From an uncultured Sterolibacteriaceae bacterium (lineage in GTDB: Bacteria; Pseudomonadota; Gammaproteobacteria; Burkholderiales; Rhodocyclaceae), in assembly GCA_937888595.1 (NCBI GenBank), contig CALARK010000026.1, positions 62,001 to 126,000 on the forward strand: DNA of 64,000 bases, in the 5' to 3' direction. Made by a program: the position numbers and the translations under genes. Below the pieces are notes generated by a model. That model was not told the origin of the DNA. It ran no database searches and worked only from the letters and a program-made list of their open reading frames with translations. This document shows, piece by piece, positions 45,359 to 54,428 of the stretch (positions within the stretch are counted from its first letter, which is position 1; every line of letters begins with the position of its first letter).

Positions 45359-45730
45359 TCAGTTACAGCCTCCGCTGCTGCCCCCGCCGCACGAACCGCA
45401 ACCGCTACTGCGACTGGCACAACCGCTGACGGTGGGCGGCGGATCGTTGGGGTTGATGAAGATGAACTGAAACTCCCCGGGCCGCAACTCGACGAAGTCG
45501 AGCGTGGCCCCGGACAGCAAGGGCTGGCTGGGAGGCGCGATCAGCAGGGTGATGCCCTCGACCTCGATCACGGCATCATTCTCGCGCTCCTCATCGAAGC
45601 CCATGCCATAGGCGATCTCGCCATCCTCGAGCTTGGCAGCTACGCGCAGGCTGGGCACCGTATCGCTGTCGTTGAGGGCTGCGGCGGACTGCATGATCTG
45701 CTCGGCGGCTGCGGGGGTCAGATGGAACAT
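45359..45730 (-). CDS. dsrR: A-type Fe-S carrier-like protein DsrR
   Basis: The 123-residue protein has the HesB/IscA fold pattern (MFHLTPAAAEQIMQSA, then FDEERENDAVIEVEGITLLI). The first of the three cysteines of canonical A-type carriers is absent from the core. The tail is Ser/Gly/Cys-rich, with four cysteines in CASRSSGCGSCGGGSSGGC. Allochromatium DsrR also lacks carrier cysteines and acts on dsr expression, so a similar role is inferred. It overlaps dsrN by 13 bp. Confidence 0.85.
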   Translation of the reverse strand: MFHLTPAAAEQIMQSAAALNDSDTVPSLRVAAKLEDGEIAYGMGFDEERENDAVIEVEGITLLIAPPSQPLLSGATLDFVELRPGEFQFIFINPNDPPPTVSGCASRSSGCGSCGGGSSGGCN

Positions 45731-47163
45731 GGAACGATCTCCTGTGGTGGGCGGACAGTGCCGGCGGCGTGGCATGCCCGTGCGAATTGTACGAATTGCG
45801 CCGGCCAATTGCAGCCCTGCACCGCGCGCAAATGGGTGTAAGAGGCGAGCAGGTTGTTCTGGACGATGCCGTCGTGCGTGCCGTCGATGCCGTGGCCGCG
45901 CTTGACGCGGTAGGCGTAGCGCGTGGCGGCGGGCAGTCCGCGCAGTTCCGAATAATGGAATTCGTGGGCGTGGGTGGGCCCGGAAAAGTCGGCGTCGGCA
46001 GGACGGCGCGCGTCGATGCCGGTGCCGGCATGTACGCGCCAAGGGTGCTCTGCGGTCGTTTCGAGGATCACGTAGCCGCGTCCGACGGGCTTCGGATGCA
46101 TGATGACCTCGCCCTCGATGCTGCCGACCATCGGACGGGTGATACCGTTCCAGGTGATGTCCCTGGCGAGGTACATCAGGCCGCCGCATTCCGCATAGGC
46201 CGGCAGGCCCGCCGCGATGGCCGACCTGATCTCCGACCGCAGGCTCGCGTTGGCGGTGAGTGCGTCGAGGAAGGACTCGGGAAAGCCACCACCGATGAAG
46301 AGTGCATCGCAGGGCGGCAGGTGCGCGTCGTGCAGGGTGTCGAACGGCACGAGTTCGGCACCGGCCCTGGCGAAGGCGTCGAGGTCGTCGCCGTAGTAGA
46401 AGCCGAAAGCGGCATCCTGGGCGATGGCGACGCGCAACGGCGGCCTCGCGGACACGGGGGGGGGCGCCGGTGCGGCGAGCGGAACGCTTGTGGCGGTGAT
46501 GTCCAGCAGGCGGTCGAGATCGACCTGCCGGGAGATGCGTTCGGCGATGCCGGCGACCAGGTGTTCCGCACCGGCGGCTTCGTTGGCCGGCATCAGCCCG
46601 AGGTGGCGTTCGACGAGGGCGAGGTGGGCATCTTCATGCACGGCACCGACCACCGGCACGTCGGTGTAGTGCTCGATCACGCTGCGCAGCTTTGCTTCGT
46701 GACGACTGCCGCCGAGACGGTTGAGGATCACGCCGGCGATGCGGATGTCGCGCTCGAAAGCCTGGTAGCCGAGAATCAGCGGCGCGATGCCGCGCGTCAT
46801 GCCGCGCGCGTCGATGACGAGGATGACCGGCAGGTCGAGCAGGCGGGCGAGGGCGGCATTGCTGTTGGCGCCGTCGAGCGCGAGGCCGTCGTAGAGGCCC
46901 TTGTTCCCTTCGACCAGGCAGACGTCGGCATCGTGTCCGCGCTTGAATTGGTCGAGGATTTCCTCATGGGAGGACAGGAAGAAATCCAGGTTGCGGCAGC
47001 TGCGGCCGGCCGCCAGGCCGAGCCAGAGCGGGTCGATGTAGTCCGGACCCTTTTTGAAGGGCTGTACCGTCAGTCCCCTTGCCTTCAGCGCAGCCGCGAG
47101 GCCGATGCTGATCGTGGTCTTGCCGGAGGATTTGTGGGCGGCGGAAACGAGGAAGCGATGCAT
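45718..47163 (-). CDS. dsrN: DsrN, siroheme amidase (cobyrinate a,c-diamide synthase family)
   Basis: The protein of about 481 residues has an ATP-binding N-terminal domain (AAHKSSGKTTISIGL) and a class I glutaminase domain (ECGGLMYLARDI with the nucleophile Cys, and RGYVILETTAEHPW). DsrN amidates siroheme to siroheme amide for DsrAB. Two starts 15 bp apart are possible because ATGCATCG is repeated (47178 and 47163); neither has a good ribosome-binding site. It contains a dispersed-element copy read as RPADADFS. Confidence 0.92.
   Translation of the reverse strand: MHRFLVSAAHKSSGKTTISIGLAAALKARGLTVQPFKKGPDYIDPLWLGLAAGRSCRNLDFFLSSHEEILDQFKRGHDADVCLVEGNKGLYDGLALDGANSNAALARLLDLPVILVIDARGMTRGIAPLILGYQAFERDIRIAGVILNRLGGSRHEAKLRSVIEHYTDVPVVGAVHEDAHLALVERHLGLMPANEAAGAEHLVAGIAERISRQVDLDRLLDITATSVPLAAPAPPPVSARPPLRVAIAQDAAFGFYYGDDLDAFARAGAELVPFDTLHDAHLPPCDALFIGGGFPESFLDALTANASLRSEIRSAIAAGLPAYAECGGLMYLARDITWNGITRPMVGSIEGEVIMHPKPVGRGYVILETTAEHPWRVHAGTGIDARRPADADFSGPTHAHEFHYSELRGLPAATRYAYRVKRGHGIDGTHDGIVQNNLLASYTHLRAVQGCNWPAQFVQFARACHAAGTVRPPQEIVPCSI
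45984..46007 (+). repeat. Dispersed 24-bp element, copy 14
   Basis: One mismatch. It lies inside dsrN and is read as RPADADFS. Confidence 0.8.
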
Positions 47164-47217
47164 GGGAAATCGATGCATGGCGTCCGGGGCACGCGTGCGT
47201 GCCCCGCCGCCGCGCGA

Positions 47218-48426
47218 TCAGTCGAGCAGGTGCCCGTCAGCCGACTTGAGCTTGCTGATGTCGTCCTGCGGCAGGAACTTCAGGACGCGCACGCCGATGG
47301 CCGTCGCCGTGAATGCCAGGCCGATGCCGCCCATTCCGAGCAGGAACTCCGGCATGCTTGGCGAGTAGTGATCGATCTGGCCATCCATGAAGCTGCTGGA
47401 GACGAGCATGTCGGGGAAGATTTCCAGCGGGAACATTTGGCCGCCGATGATGAAGACATAGAGCTGACAGAAGGCGCCGACGATCACGCCGATCGAGGCC
47501 GCGCATACGGCTAGCGGCCGCGGCCAGATATCCGGGTGGTAAAGCAGGAAGAGCGGCAGGAGGGTGCCGATCAGCACATACCCACCCCAGAACATCCAGG
47601 TGATGATGCCGCCCTCGAGCAGGATGAATGCTTCGAAAGCCGTCTGCTTGGCGAAGTAGATGTTGGTCAGGTGATAGATCATCACGAAGTAGAACACGGC
47701 CGCCACGAATGTGCCGAGCAGGTTCTTCAGGCGCTGACGGATGGCGGGATCGAGCGTCAGGTCGTTCCAGCCGTACATGGCCCGCTGAACCAGCATGAAG
47801 ACTGCGAGGCCCCAGGCGAAGGACATGATGATGAACATCGGCGCGATGATCGCCGACTGGTAGGCTTGGCGGGCGACGAGGAAGCCGAAGATGGAGCCGG
47901 TACCGGTCGTGAGGATCAGGCGCCAGATGAAGGCGGCCAGGCCGGCCGGCTTGTAATACGGGTTCATCTTGCGGTCCATCAGCATCCACAGGTAGAGGCC
48001 GACGATGGCGAAGAAGCCGGGATACAGGATCACGTTCCAGCCGAATACCGAACTGGGATTGAAGTGCGTCATGGCGACGACGAGGCGATCGGCGCGGCCG
48101 AGGTCGAGCATGATCACCATCAGGCCGGCAGCGAGCATGACCAGCGCCAGCAGCCCGGACAGCGGCGCACGCGGCTTGTACATGGCCTTGCCGAACACCG
48201 AGCCGATCGAGGCGACGTTGAGCACGCCGGAGGCGGCGACGATCAGGAAGATGGCGAAGACGTGCGGCAGGCCCCAGACGATCTGGTTGTTCATGCCGGT
48301 GACGACGTGGCCGCTGTGCTCCATGAAGAGCGCGGCGCCGAGGCCGATGGCGGTGACCAAGCCTCCCGCAGCTACCAATGCATAGAAGAGTCCGGATTCC
48401 AGTCGGCTGTGTTGTTCGAGATGCAT
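47218..48426 (-). CDS. dsrP: DsrP, integral membrane subunit of DsrMKJOP (NrfD family)
   Basis: The 402-residue protein has about ten membrane helices (for example LSGLLALVMLAAGLMVIML) and NrfD-family features such as GWNVILYPGFFAIVGLYLW. It probably exchanges electrons between quinone and periplasmic DsrO/DsrJ. The ATG at 48426 lies 4 bp after the dsrO stop, so it is preferred over readings that overlap dsrO. Confidence 0.94.
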   Translation of the reverse strand: MHLEQHSRLESGLFYALVAAGGLVTAIGLGAALFMEHSGHVVTGMNNQIVWGLPHVFAIFLIVAASGVLNVASIGSVFGKAMYKPRAPLSGLLALVMLAAGLMVIMLDLGRADRLVVAMTHFNPSSVFGWNVILYPGFFAIVGLYLWMLMDRKMNPYYKPAGLAAFIWRLILTTGTGSIFGFLVARQAYQSAIIAPMFIIMSFAWGLAVFMLVQRAMYGWNDLTLDPAIRQRLKNLLGTFVAAVFYFVMIYHLTNIYFAKQTAFEAFILLEGGIITWMFWGGYVLIGTLLPLFLLYHPDIWPRPLAVCAASIGVIVGAFCQLYVFIIGGQMFPLEIFPDMLVSSSFMDGQIDHYSPSMPEFLLGMGGIGLAFTATAIGVRVLKFLPQDDISKLKSADGHLLD

Positions 48427-48430
48427 GGCG

Positions 48431-49195
48431 TCAGATTCCCTGGTAACGGACACCGAGATTGAGCTTCAGGTCGGCGCGTACTTGAGTGGACGGTTCGCGG
48501 GCGAGGCGTTGGGCGATGGCGCTGGCTGGATCGTTCAGATCACCGAAGGTCATGGCACCTTCCGGGCAGGCCTCCACGCAGGCGGGCATCTGGCCCTTGT
48601 CGACGCGATGGACACAGAAGGTGCATGACTCGACACAACCGATGCCACGCGGGACTTCCGGGTTTTGCTCCGTTAGCGGCTGATGCACGAAGGAGCGGGC
48701 CTTGTAGGGACAGGCCATCATGCAGTAACGGCAGCCGATGCAGATGTGGCGGTCCACCAGCACGATGCCGTCGGCGCGTTTCATCGAGGCGCCGGTCGGG
48801 CAGACGTCGACGCAGGGCGGATTGGCACAGTGCTGGCACATCATCGGCAGCGAGTGCTCGCGGCCGTTCTTTGGATCCTTGAGCTCGATCTTGCGGATCC
48901 ACTGCGAACCCTGGCGCGCATCCTTGATGGTCTCGTTGATGCCGTTTTCGGTATTGCAGGCCTTGACGCAGGCGTCGCAACCGCTGGCGCACTTGGTGGT
49001 ATCGATCAACATGCCCCAGCGCACAGTGTTGCTGGCGGCTTCTCCGGGCGAACGGGCAGTACCGGCCTGTGAAACCTCGATCAGGTGAAGGCCGGGCGCC
49101 AGTGCGGCGACGCCGAGGCCCGCGCCGACGGCGGCGGCCGTACCGACGAAACTGCGCCGGGACTGGTTGTCGATGCGGTCTTGCGGGTCGTTCAT
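48431..49195 (-). CDS. dsrO: DsrO, periplasmic Fe-S subunit
   Basis: The 254-residue protein has a Tat signal (NQSRRSFVGTAAAVGAGLG) and three or more [4Fe-4S] motifs (CASGCDACVKACN, CQHCANPPCVDVCPTG, CIGCRYCMMACPYK, CTFCVHRVDKGQMPACVEAC). It relays electrons between DsrJ and DsrP in the periplasm. ATG 49195 overlaps the dsrJ stop. Confidence 0.95.
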   Translation of the reverse strand: MNDPQDRIDNQSRRSFVGTAAAVGAGLGVAALAPGLHLIEVSQAGTARSPGEAASNTVRWGMLIDTTKCASGCDACVKACNTENGINETIKDARQGSQWIRKIELKDPKNGREHSLPMMCQHCANPPCVDVCPTGASMKRADGIVLVDRHICIGCRYCMMACPYKARSFVHQPLTEQNPEVPRGIGCVESCTFCVHRVDKGQMPACVEACPEGAMTFGDLNDPASAIAQRLAREPSTQVRADLKLNLGVRYQGI

Positions 49196-49578
49196 TCTTT
49201 TACTCCGGCAACCCCGGCATGCTTCTGGCCGGCCTTGGGCTGGTGACAATCCCAGCAGTCAAGCTTGACGGCAGCATAACTGTGGCATTCCTGGCAGAAA
49301 CCGCCCTTGCCGAGAACCGAGCCGGTGCTCTTGCTCGCATGGCAGCTGATGCACTCGTTGAGGCTGGCTTTTTCACCACGGATGCCTTGGCGCATGGTGC
49401 GGTCGCGCTGGTGCTTCAGCATCTCCATGTGGTTCCTGCGCATCTCCTCGGCCGGGGCGATGCACTGGCCAGGGTTTTCGATTTTCAGCGCCGGCTTGGG
49501 CGCCTCAGCGACGGCCAAGGCGGGGGCAAGCAGCAGGACTGCCGCAAAACCGACGAGCGCCTGTTTCATGAAAGTCAT
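49192..49578 (-). CDS. dsrJ: DsrJ, periplasmic triheme cytochrome c
   Basis: The 128-residue protein has a signal peptide (KQALVGFAAVLLLAPALAVA) and three haem sites: CISCH (76-80), CQECH (95-99) and CWDCH (108-112). Cys39 in NPGQCIAPAEEM corresponds to the unusual cysteine haem ligand described in Allochromatium DsrJ. It may bind or oxidise a sulfur compound in the periplasm. Confidence 0.95.
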   Translation of the reverse strand: MTFMKQALVGFAAVLLLAPALAVAEAPKPALKIENPGQCIAPAEEMRRNHMEMLKHQRDRTMRQGIRGEKASLNECISCHASKSTGSVLGKGGFCQECHSYAAVKLDCWDCHQPKAGQKHAGVAGVKE

Positions 49579-49602
49579 ACTTCTTACCCCTGTTTCCTCA
49601 AC

Positions 49603-51579
49603 TTATTCGCCCAGACCCATCTGGATGTAGCCGGTCGGGCACACGTCGTGGCAGATGTGGCAGCCGATGCACTTGTCGTAGTCGGTCGCAACGTAGCGGC
49701 CCGTGGTGGCCTCGGTCTTCTTGACGCGATAGACGGCCGTCTGCGGGCAATACACCACGCAGTTGTCGCACTCGAAGCACAGGCCGCAGCTCATGCAACG
49801 CTTGGCCTCGGCGACGACCTGCTTGTCGTCGAGGGGGTCCAGGCGCTCTTCGAAGTTGCCCAGCGCGGATTCCTTGTCCAGATGCGTGATGTGACGCTTG
49901 TTGCGCGGGGTGTACTGGAAGTGGCCGAGGAACAGTTCGTTGTGCGGGATGATGTAGCGGTCGGAACGGTTGTCGTAGTTATGCACGGCACCCTTGGAAT
50001 CGCTGGTGCCGCGCAACGGCTCCTTGATTTCCTCGAGGGCGACACCTTTCTCGACATACTTGCGCATCAGGTCGAAGACATGGACATCGACCTTCGGACG
50101 ACGGCCGAGCTCCTGGCCGGAGAGGTATTCGTCGATGCCTTCCGCGGCGATGGCGCCATGGCCCACGGCGGTGGTCAGCAGGTGGGGGCGCAGCACGTCG
50201 CCGCCGGCATAGACGCCCGGCTTGCCCTGCACCTGGTAGTTGCGGTCGGCGCTGACGCCGCCCTTGCCGTTGTTGAACTCGTCGAGGCCGGCGAAATCGA
50301 CCATCTGGCCGATCGCGGAAACGATGAGGTCGGCGGGCAGGTCCTTCTCGGAGCCTTCGACCTTGTTGATCTCGAGTTTACCGCCGGCCATCTTGGCTTC
50401 GCACTGGCAGACGCGCAGCGCGGTGGCGCGGCCGTCGGCGCCCTTGACGACGGCGACCGGCATCCAGCCGCCCATGATCTCGATGCCTTCGGCCTGGGCG
50501 TGCTCGAGCTCGCCCTTGCTGGCCATCATCTTGTCGATCGGAAAGACCGAGGTCAGCACGACTTCGGCGCCCTTGCGGGTGGAGATGTCAGCGACGTCCT
50601 GTGCCAGCTGGCCGGCGATCGCGCCTTCCCAGTCGGTGGGCTTGGCACTGTCGATGTGGCCGAGACGGCGGGCGACGGTGGCGACGTCCATCGAGGTATC
50701 GCCGCCGCCGACGACGACGACACGCTTGCCGACGGTCTGCAGGCGGCCGTCGTTGAAGGCCTTCAGGAAGGCGGTGGCGGTGACCACGTTCGAGACGTTG
50801 TCGGCGCCTTCGGCCGGCAGGGCGCGACCGCCCTGGGCACCGAGGCCGAGGAAGACCGCATCGAAGTCCTTGCGGATCTGCTCCATGCTGATATCCACGC
50901 CGATCTTGCACTTCAGCTTGGCTTCGACGCCGAGGTTCAGGATGCGCTGGATTTCGGCGTCGAGGATGTCGCGCGGCGTGCGGTAGCCCGGGATGCCGTA
51001 GCGCATCATGCCGCCGAGGTGCTCATGGTCGTCGAAGATGGTGACCGAGTGGCCCTTGAGGGCGAGCTGGTAGGCGACCGACAGGCCGGCGGGGCCGCCG
51101 CCGATGACGGCGACTTTCTTGCCGGTGAGCTTCTCGGGCTTGTTGAATTGCAGGTTGTTCTTGATCGCGTACTCGCCGAGGAAGTGCTCGACCGAGTTGA
51201 TGCCGACATGGTCTTCGACCTGGTTGCGGTTGCAGCCGGTCTCGCAGGGTGCCGGGCAGACGCGGCCCATGACGGCGGGCAGCGGGTTGGCCTCGGTCAG
51301 GCGGCGCCAGGCGTACTCCTGCCACGGCATGACGGGCTTGCCGTCGGCGCCGACAGGCGGCTTCTCGATGCCGCGCACGATATTCAGGTAGCCGCGGATG
51401 TCCTCGCCGGACGGGCAGGAACCCTGGCAGGGCGGGGTGGACTGGATGTAGGTCGGGCACTTGTGGGACCAGCCGGCCTGAAAGATCTGGTCCTGCAGGC
51501 GCCTGAACTTCTGCGGCTCACCGTCCTTGAACTTGCGGAAAGTCAGTTTTTCGGTCTGGTTTTCGGTCGTCGCTGACAT
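49603..51579 (-). CDS. dsrL: DsrL, iron-sulfur flavoprotein NAD(P) oxidoreductase
   Basis: The 658-residue cytoplasmic protein, related to the small subunit of glutamate synthase, has N-terminal cluster cysteines (CQGSCPSGEDI, CPAPCETGCNR), an FAD site (VIGGGPAGLSVAYQL, about 156), an NAD(P) site (VVVVGGGDTSMDVATVA, about 290) and a C-terminal two-[4Fe-4S] ferredoxin (CMSCGLCFECDNCVVYC and CIGCHICHDVC). In sulfur oxidisers it takes electrons from DsrAB to NAD(P)+. Its presence supports the oxidative direction. Confidence 0.95.
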   Translation of the reverse strand: MSATTENQTEKLTFRKFKDGEPQKFRRLQDQIFQAGWSHKCPTYIQSTPPCQGSCPSGEDIRGYLNIVRGIEKPPVGADGKPVMPWQEYAWRRLTEANPLPAVMGRVCPAPCETGCNRNQVEDHVGINSVEHFLGEYAIKNNLQFNKPEKLTGKKVAVIGGGPAGLSVAYQLALKGHSVTIFDDHEHLGGMMRYGIPGYRTPRDILDAEIQRILNLGVEAKLKCKIGVDISMEQIRKDFDAVFLGLGAQGGRALPAEGADNVSNVVTATAFLKAFNDGRLQTVGKRVVVVGGGDTSMDVATVARRLGHIDSAKPTDWEGAIAGQLAQDVADISTRKGAEVVLTSVFPIDKMMASKGELEHAQAEGIEIMGGWMPVAVVKGADGRATALRVCQCEAKMAGGKLEINKVEGSEKDLPADLIVSAIGQMVDFAGLDEFNNGKGGVSADRNYQVQGKPGVYAGGDVLRPHLLTTAVGHGAIAAEGIDEYLSGQELGRRPKVDVHVFDLMRKYVEKGVALEEIKEPLRGTSDSKGAVHNYDNRSDRYIIPHNELFLGHFQYTPRNKRHITHLDKESALGNFEERLDPLDDKQVVAEAKRCMSCGLCFECDNCVVYCPQTAVYRVKKTEATTGRYVATDYDKCIGCHICHDVCPTGYIQMGLGE

Positions 51580-51618
51580 CGTCGTCTCCGTAGTAATCGT
51601 TGTATGTGTGCTAGAGAG

Positions 51619-53160
51619 TTACTGCTCGTCGCCGAGGCGAATCGCAGTGCTGACCAACTGGTGAACTCCTCCGACCAGTCGCATGTTGAAACCGTAGTAG
51701 GGCAGAACCTTGGTGAACTGTGCCTTGCAGATGGCGCAGATCGTCGCCATGAAGTTCACGCCGTGCTTGTCGACCACCTGCTGCAGCGCTTCCATGCGCG
51801 GGAAGGCACCCTTGACGCGCGCCTCGATGAGGTCGTCGGTCAGTACGCCGCCGCCGCCGCCGCAGCAGAAGGTGATTTCACGAATCGTCGCCTCATCCAT
51901 GTCCACGAACTTGTTCGCCACCGACTTGATGATATTGCGCGGGATGTCGAACTGGCCGCCGGGCTGATCGCCCATGCGCGAGGCGCGGGCGACGTTGCAG
52001 GAGTCGTGGAAGGTGATGATGCGGCTGTCGTTGGCTTCCTTGTCGAACTTCAGGCGGCCCTGCTGGATCAGATCCCAGGTGAGCTCGCAGATGTGCGAAG
52101 GCTGCTTGTATTTCGGGTCGAGCTGCTTCTGCAGTTCGACGGCGAAGGGGTCGTTGCCGCCGGCGCCGAGGCCGGTCAGCGTGTTCCAGAAGGCGTACGC
52201 GACGCGCCAGGCATGGCCGCATTCGCCGACGACGATGCGCTTGACGCCGAGTTCGAGGGCCTGCTCGCGGATGCGCATGGCAATCTTGCGCATCATGCCG
52301 TAGTCGCCGTTGAAGAGGCCGAAGTTGCCGGCCTCGGAGGCGTAGGAGGACAGCGTCCAGCTGATGCCGGCCGCGTGGAAGACCTTGCCGTAGCCGATCA
52401 GCGATTCGATGTGCGGCTCGGCGAAGAAGTCGGCGGAGGGCGTGATCAGCAGCACCTCGGCGCCCTGCACGTCGAGCGGGTACTTGACGTCGACGCCGGT
52501 GTCGTCCTTGACGTCCTCTTCCAGGCCGAGCAGCGTGTCTTCGAGCGCCGGGCCCGGCAGGCCGAGGTTGTTGCCGATCTTGTTGACCTTGCCGAGGATC
52601 TCGTTCGAGTATTTCTGGCCGTAACCGACGGAATCCATGATGTGGCGGGCGGCCATCGTCACTTCGGCGGTGTCGATGCCGTACGGGCAGAACACCGAGC
52701 AGCGGCGGCATTCGGAACACTGCCAGAAGTAGCTGAACCACTCGTCGAGCACGTCCTTGGTCAGATCACGTGCACCGACCAGCTTCGGGAACAGCTTGCC
52801 GGGAACGGTGAAGTAGCGGCGGTAGATGCTGCGCATCAGTTCCTGCCGCGCCACCGGCATGTTCTTCGGGTCGCCGGTGCCGATGAAGTAGTGGCACTTG
52901 TCGGTACAGGAGCCGCAATGCACGCAGGCGTCCATGAATACCTTGAGCGAGCGGTACTTGCCGAGCAGTTCGCCGAACTTGCCGATCACCTTGTCGTGGG
53001 TGACCTGCCAGTCCTCGTCGAGCTTGCCCTGGAAGCCGATGGCTTCCTGGATCTTCTCGTTGGCGACATAGGGCTTGGAGTGCGCCATCGCACCCGGCAC
53101 CATGGCCGGCACGGTGGGAAAGGCGCGGTATTTGGGAATCTCGAACTCGGGTGCGGCCAT
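51619..53160 (-). CDS. dsrK: DsrK, HdrD-like Fe-S subunit
   Basis: The 513-residue cytoplasmic subunit of DsrMKJOP has two ferredoxin motifs (CVHCGSCTDKCHY and CSECRRCSVFCPYG) and two CCG-type segments (ECGHAWR/HDSCNVARASR and FCCGGGGG, with ICAICKAQF) for the noncubane [4Fe-4S] centre. It is thought to react with the DsrC disulfide or trisulfide. It starts 1 bp before the dsrM stop. Confidence 0.95.
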   Translation of the reverse strand: MAAPEFEIPKYRAFPTVPAMVPGAMAHSKPYVANEKIQEAIGFQGKLDEDWQVTHDKVIGKFGELLGKYRSLKVFMDACVHCGSCTDKCHYFIGTGDPKNMPVARQELMRSIYRRYFTVPGKLFPKLVGARDLTKDVLDEWFSYFWQCSECRRCSVFCPYGIDTAEVTMAARHIMDSVGYGQKYSNEILGKVNKIGNNLGLPGPALEDTLLGLEEDVKDDTGVDVKYPLDVQGAEVLLITPSADFFAEPHIESLIGYGKVFHAAGISWTLSSYASEAGNFGLFNGDYGMMRKIAMRIREQALELGVKRIVVGECGHAWRVAYAFWNTLTGLGAGGNDPFAVELQKQLDPKYKQPSHICELTWDLIQQGRLKFDKEANDSRIITFHDSCNVARASRMGDQPGGQFDIPRNIIKSVANKFVDMDEATIREITFCCGGGGGVLTDDLIEARVKGAFPRMEALQQVVDKHGVNFMATICAICKAQFTKVLPYYGFNMRLVGGVHQLVSTAIRLGDEQ

Positions 53161-53161
53161 G

Positions 53162-53884
53162 TCAGTTCTTCTCGATCTGGGCGGCCCACGGCGCCAGATG
53201 GCGCGTTTCACGCGGATTGTCGGCCTGGTTGCGGGTCGGGCTGAAGAAGACGCCCGGGGCATGCAGCAGCTTGCTGAAGGGGAACAGGATCATCAGCAGC
53301 GCGACGAGGAGCAAATGGACGAACAGGCCGGGATGGGCCGGCAGCGGCTGGATGTCGAACGTCATCAGGCCGAGGAAGAAGGCCTTCACGGCGACGACGT
53401 CGGTGTGCATGACGAAGGTCATGGCCGCACCGGTGACGCCGATGCCGAGTAGCACGGCGAGCCAGAGATGATCGGAGGGTGTCGAGATGTAGCGGATGCG
53501 CTCGACGAGGAAGCGGCGCGCCCACAGGCCTGCCAGTCCGGCAACCATCATGAAGGCGGCGTACTTGCCGAAAGGCTGGAAAAAGACGAGCCAGCCCGGC
53601 ACGGGTTCGATGAAATAGCGCAAGTGGCGCACCAGCACGAGGAACAGGCCCATGTGGAACATCCAGCCGAACAGCCAGATCCACAGGTTGCCTTTGAACA
53701 GGCTCTCGAACAGGACGACCTCGCGGGCCATGCGGAAGGCCACTCCCGGTTTCGTGGTCGGCGCGGGTGTCGTGGGAATCGACAGCGGGGCCGGCGTACG
53801 GGCGAAGTCGTAGATCTTGTAGGCCAGGCCGGCGACGAGAATGACGAAGGCGAGGTAGAACAGGATCGTGAAAAACAGAGTCAT
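53162..53884 (-). CDS. dsrM: DsrM, membrane cytochrome b (NarI-like)
   Basis: The 240-residue protein has five or so membrane helices with His residues for two haems b (LFGWMFHMGLFLVLVRHLRYF and PGLFVHLLLVALLMILFPFSKLLHAPG). It links DsrK to the quinone pool. The ATG at 53884 fits the first helix (MTLFFTILFYLAFVILVAG). A 170-bp gap with a hairpin and a dispersed-element copy separates it from dsrC. Confidence 0.94.
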   Translation of the reverse strand: MTLFFTILFYLAFVILVAGLAYKIYDFARTPAPLSIPTTPAPTTKPGVAFRMAREVVLFESLFKGNLWIWLFGWMFHMGLFLVLVRHLRYFIEPVPGWLVFFQPFGKYAAFMMVAGLAGLWARRFLVERIRYISTPSDHLWLAVLLGIGVTGAAMTFVMHTDVVAVKAFFLGLMTFDIQPLPAHPGLFVHLLLVALLMILFPFSKLLHAPGVFFSPTRNQADNPRETRHLAPWAAQIEKN

Positions 53885-53945
53885 GGACGGTGCACCATGT
53901 GTCGAATACAGCGACGAACAGAGCAGTCGACCCCGCAACAGAAAC

Positions 53946-53968
53946 CCGTGCAGGCTGAACCTGCGCGG
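53946..53968 (-). promoter_or_regulatory. Intra-operon hairpin between dsrC and dsrM
   Basis: On the coding strand the stem CCGCGCAGG/CCTGCACGG (9 bp, one G-U) closes a 5-nt loop. No T-run follows, so it is more likely an mRNA-stabilising or processing element, or an attenuator, than a full terminator. It would separate highly expressed dsrABEFHC from the downstream membrane genes. Confidence 0.5.
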
Positions 53969-53978
53969 ACTCTGCAAC

Positions 53979-54002
53979 GAAAGTCGGCCCTGGCGGGACG
54001 GC
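53979..54002 (+). repeat. Dispersed 24-bp element, copy 15
   Basis: One mismatch. Intergenic, between dsrC and dsrM and 10 bp from the hairpin. Confidence 0.8.
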
Positions 54003-54054
54003 GTGCGAGCGGATTAGGCCGCTGGCGCGCGTCGCCGCCTTGCCTGATGCGCGA

Positions 54055-54387
54055 TTAGACGCAGCCGGTCGGCTTCGGCAGGCCGGCGATCTTGCACGCC
54101 TGCTTGGCCGGGCCGTAGGGGAACAGTTCGTACAGGTACTGGCTGTTGCCTTTTTCCGGGCCGAGTTTCTTGCCGATGGCCTTGGTCAGCACGCGGACGG
54201 CCGGGGCGATCTGGAACTCGTTGTAGTAGTCGCGCAGGAAGTTGATGACTTCCCAGTGCTGCTCGGTCATGTTGACGCCTTCCTGCTGCGCCAGGTACGC
54301 GGCGATTTCTTCGTTCCAGTCGCCGAGGTTGATCAGGTAGCCTTCCTCGTCGGTTTCGTAGGACTTGCCGTTCAGATCGATAGCCAT
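54055..54387 (-). CDS. dsrC: DsrC, sulfur carrier protein
   Basis: The 110-residue protein carries persulfide sulfur to DsrAB and receives it from DsrEFH. Both functional cysteines are present in the flexible C-terminal arm: Cys98 (KQACKIAGLP) and the penultimate Cys109 (PTGCV). This is the true DsrC form, unlike the paralogue at 59183. Confidence 0.97.
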   Translation of the reverse strand: MAIDLNGKSYETDEEGYLINLGDWNEEIAAYLAQQEGVNMTEQHWEVINFLRDYYNEFQIAPAVRVLTKAIGKKLGPEKGNSQYLYELFPYGPAKQACKIAGLPKPTGCV

Positions 54388-54428
54388 GTTTGCCTCCTAG
54401 TGAATGATCGTTGGTTCGGTGTGGCTGC

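Noticed and set aside
52428..52446. GAAGTCGGCGG-containing stretch in dsrK
   Set aside because: It matches only the first part of the element; the remainder differs.
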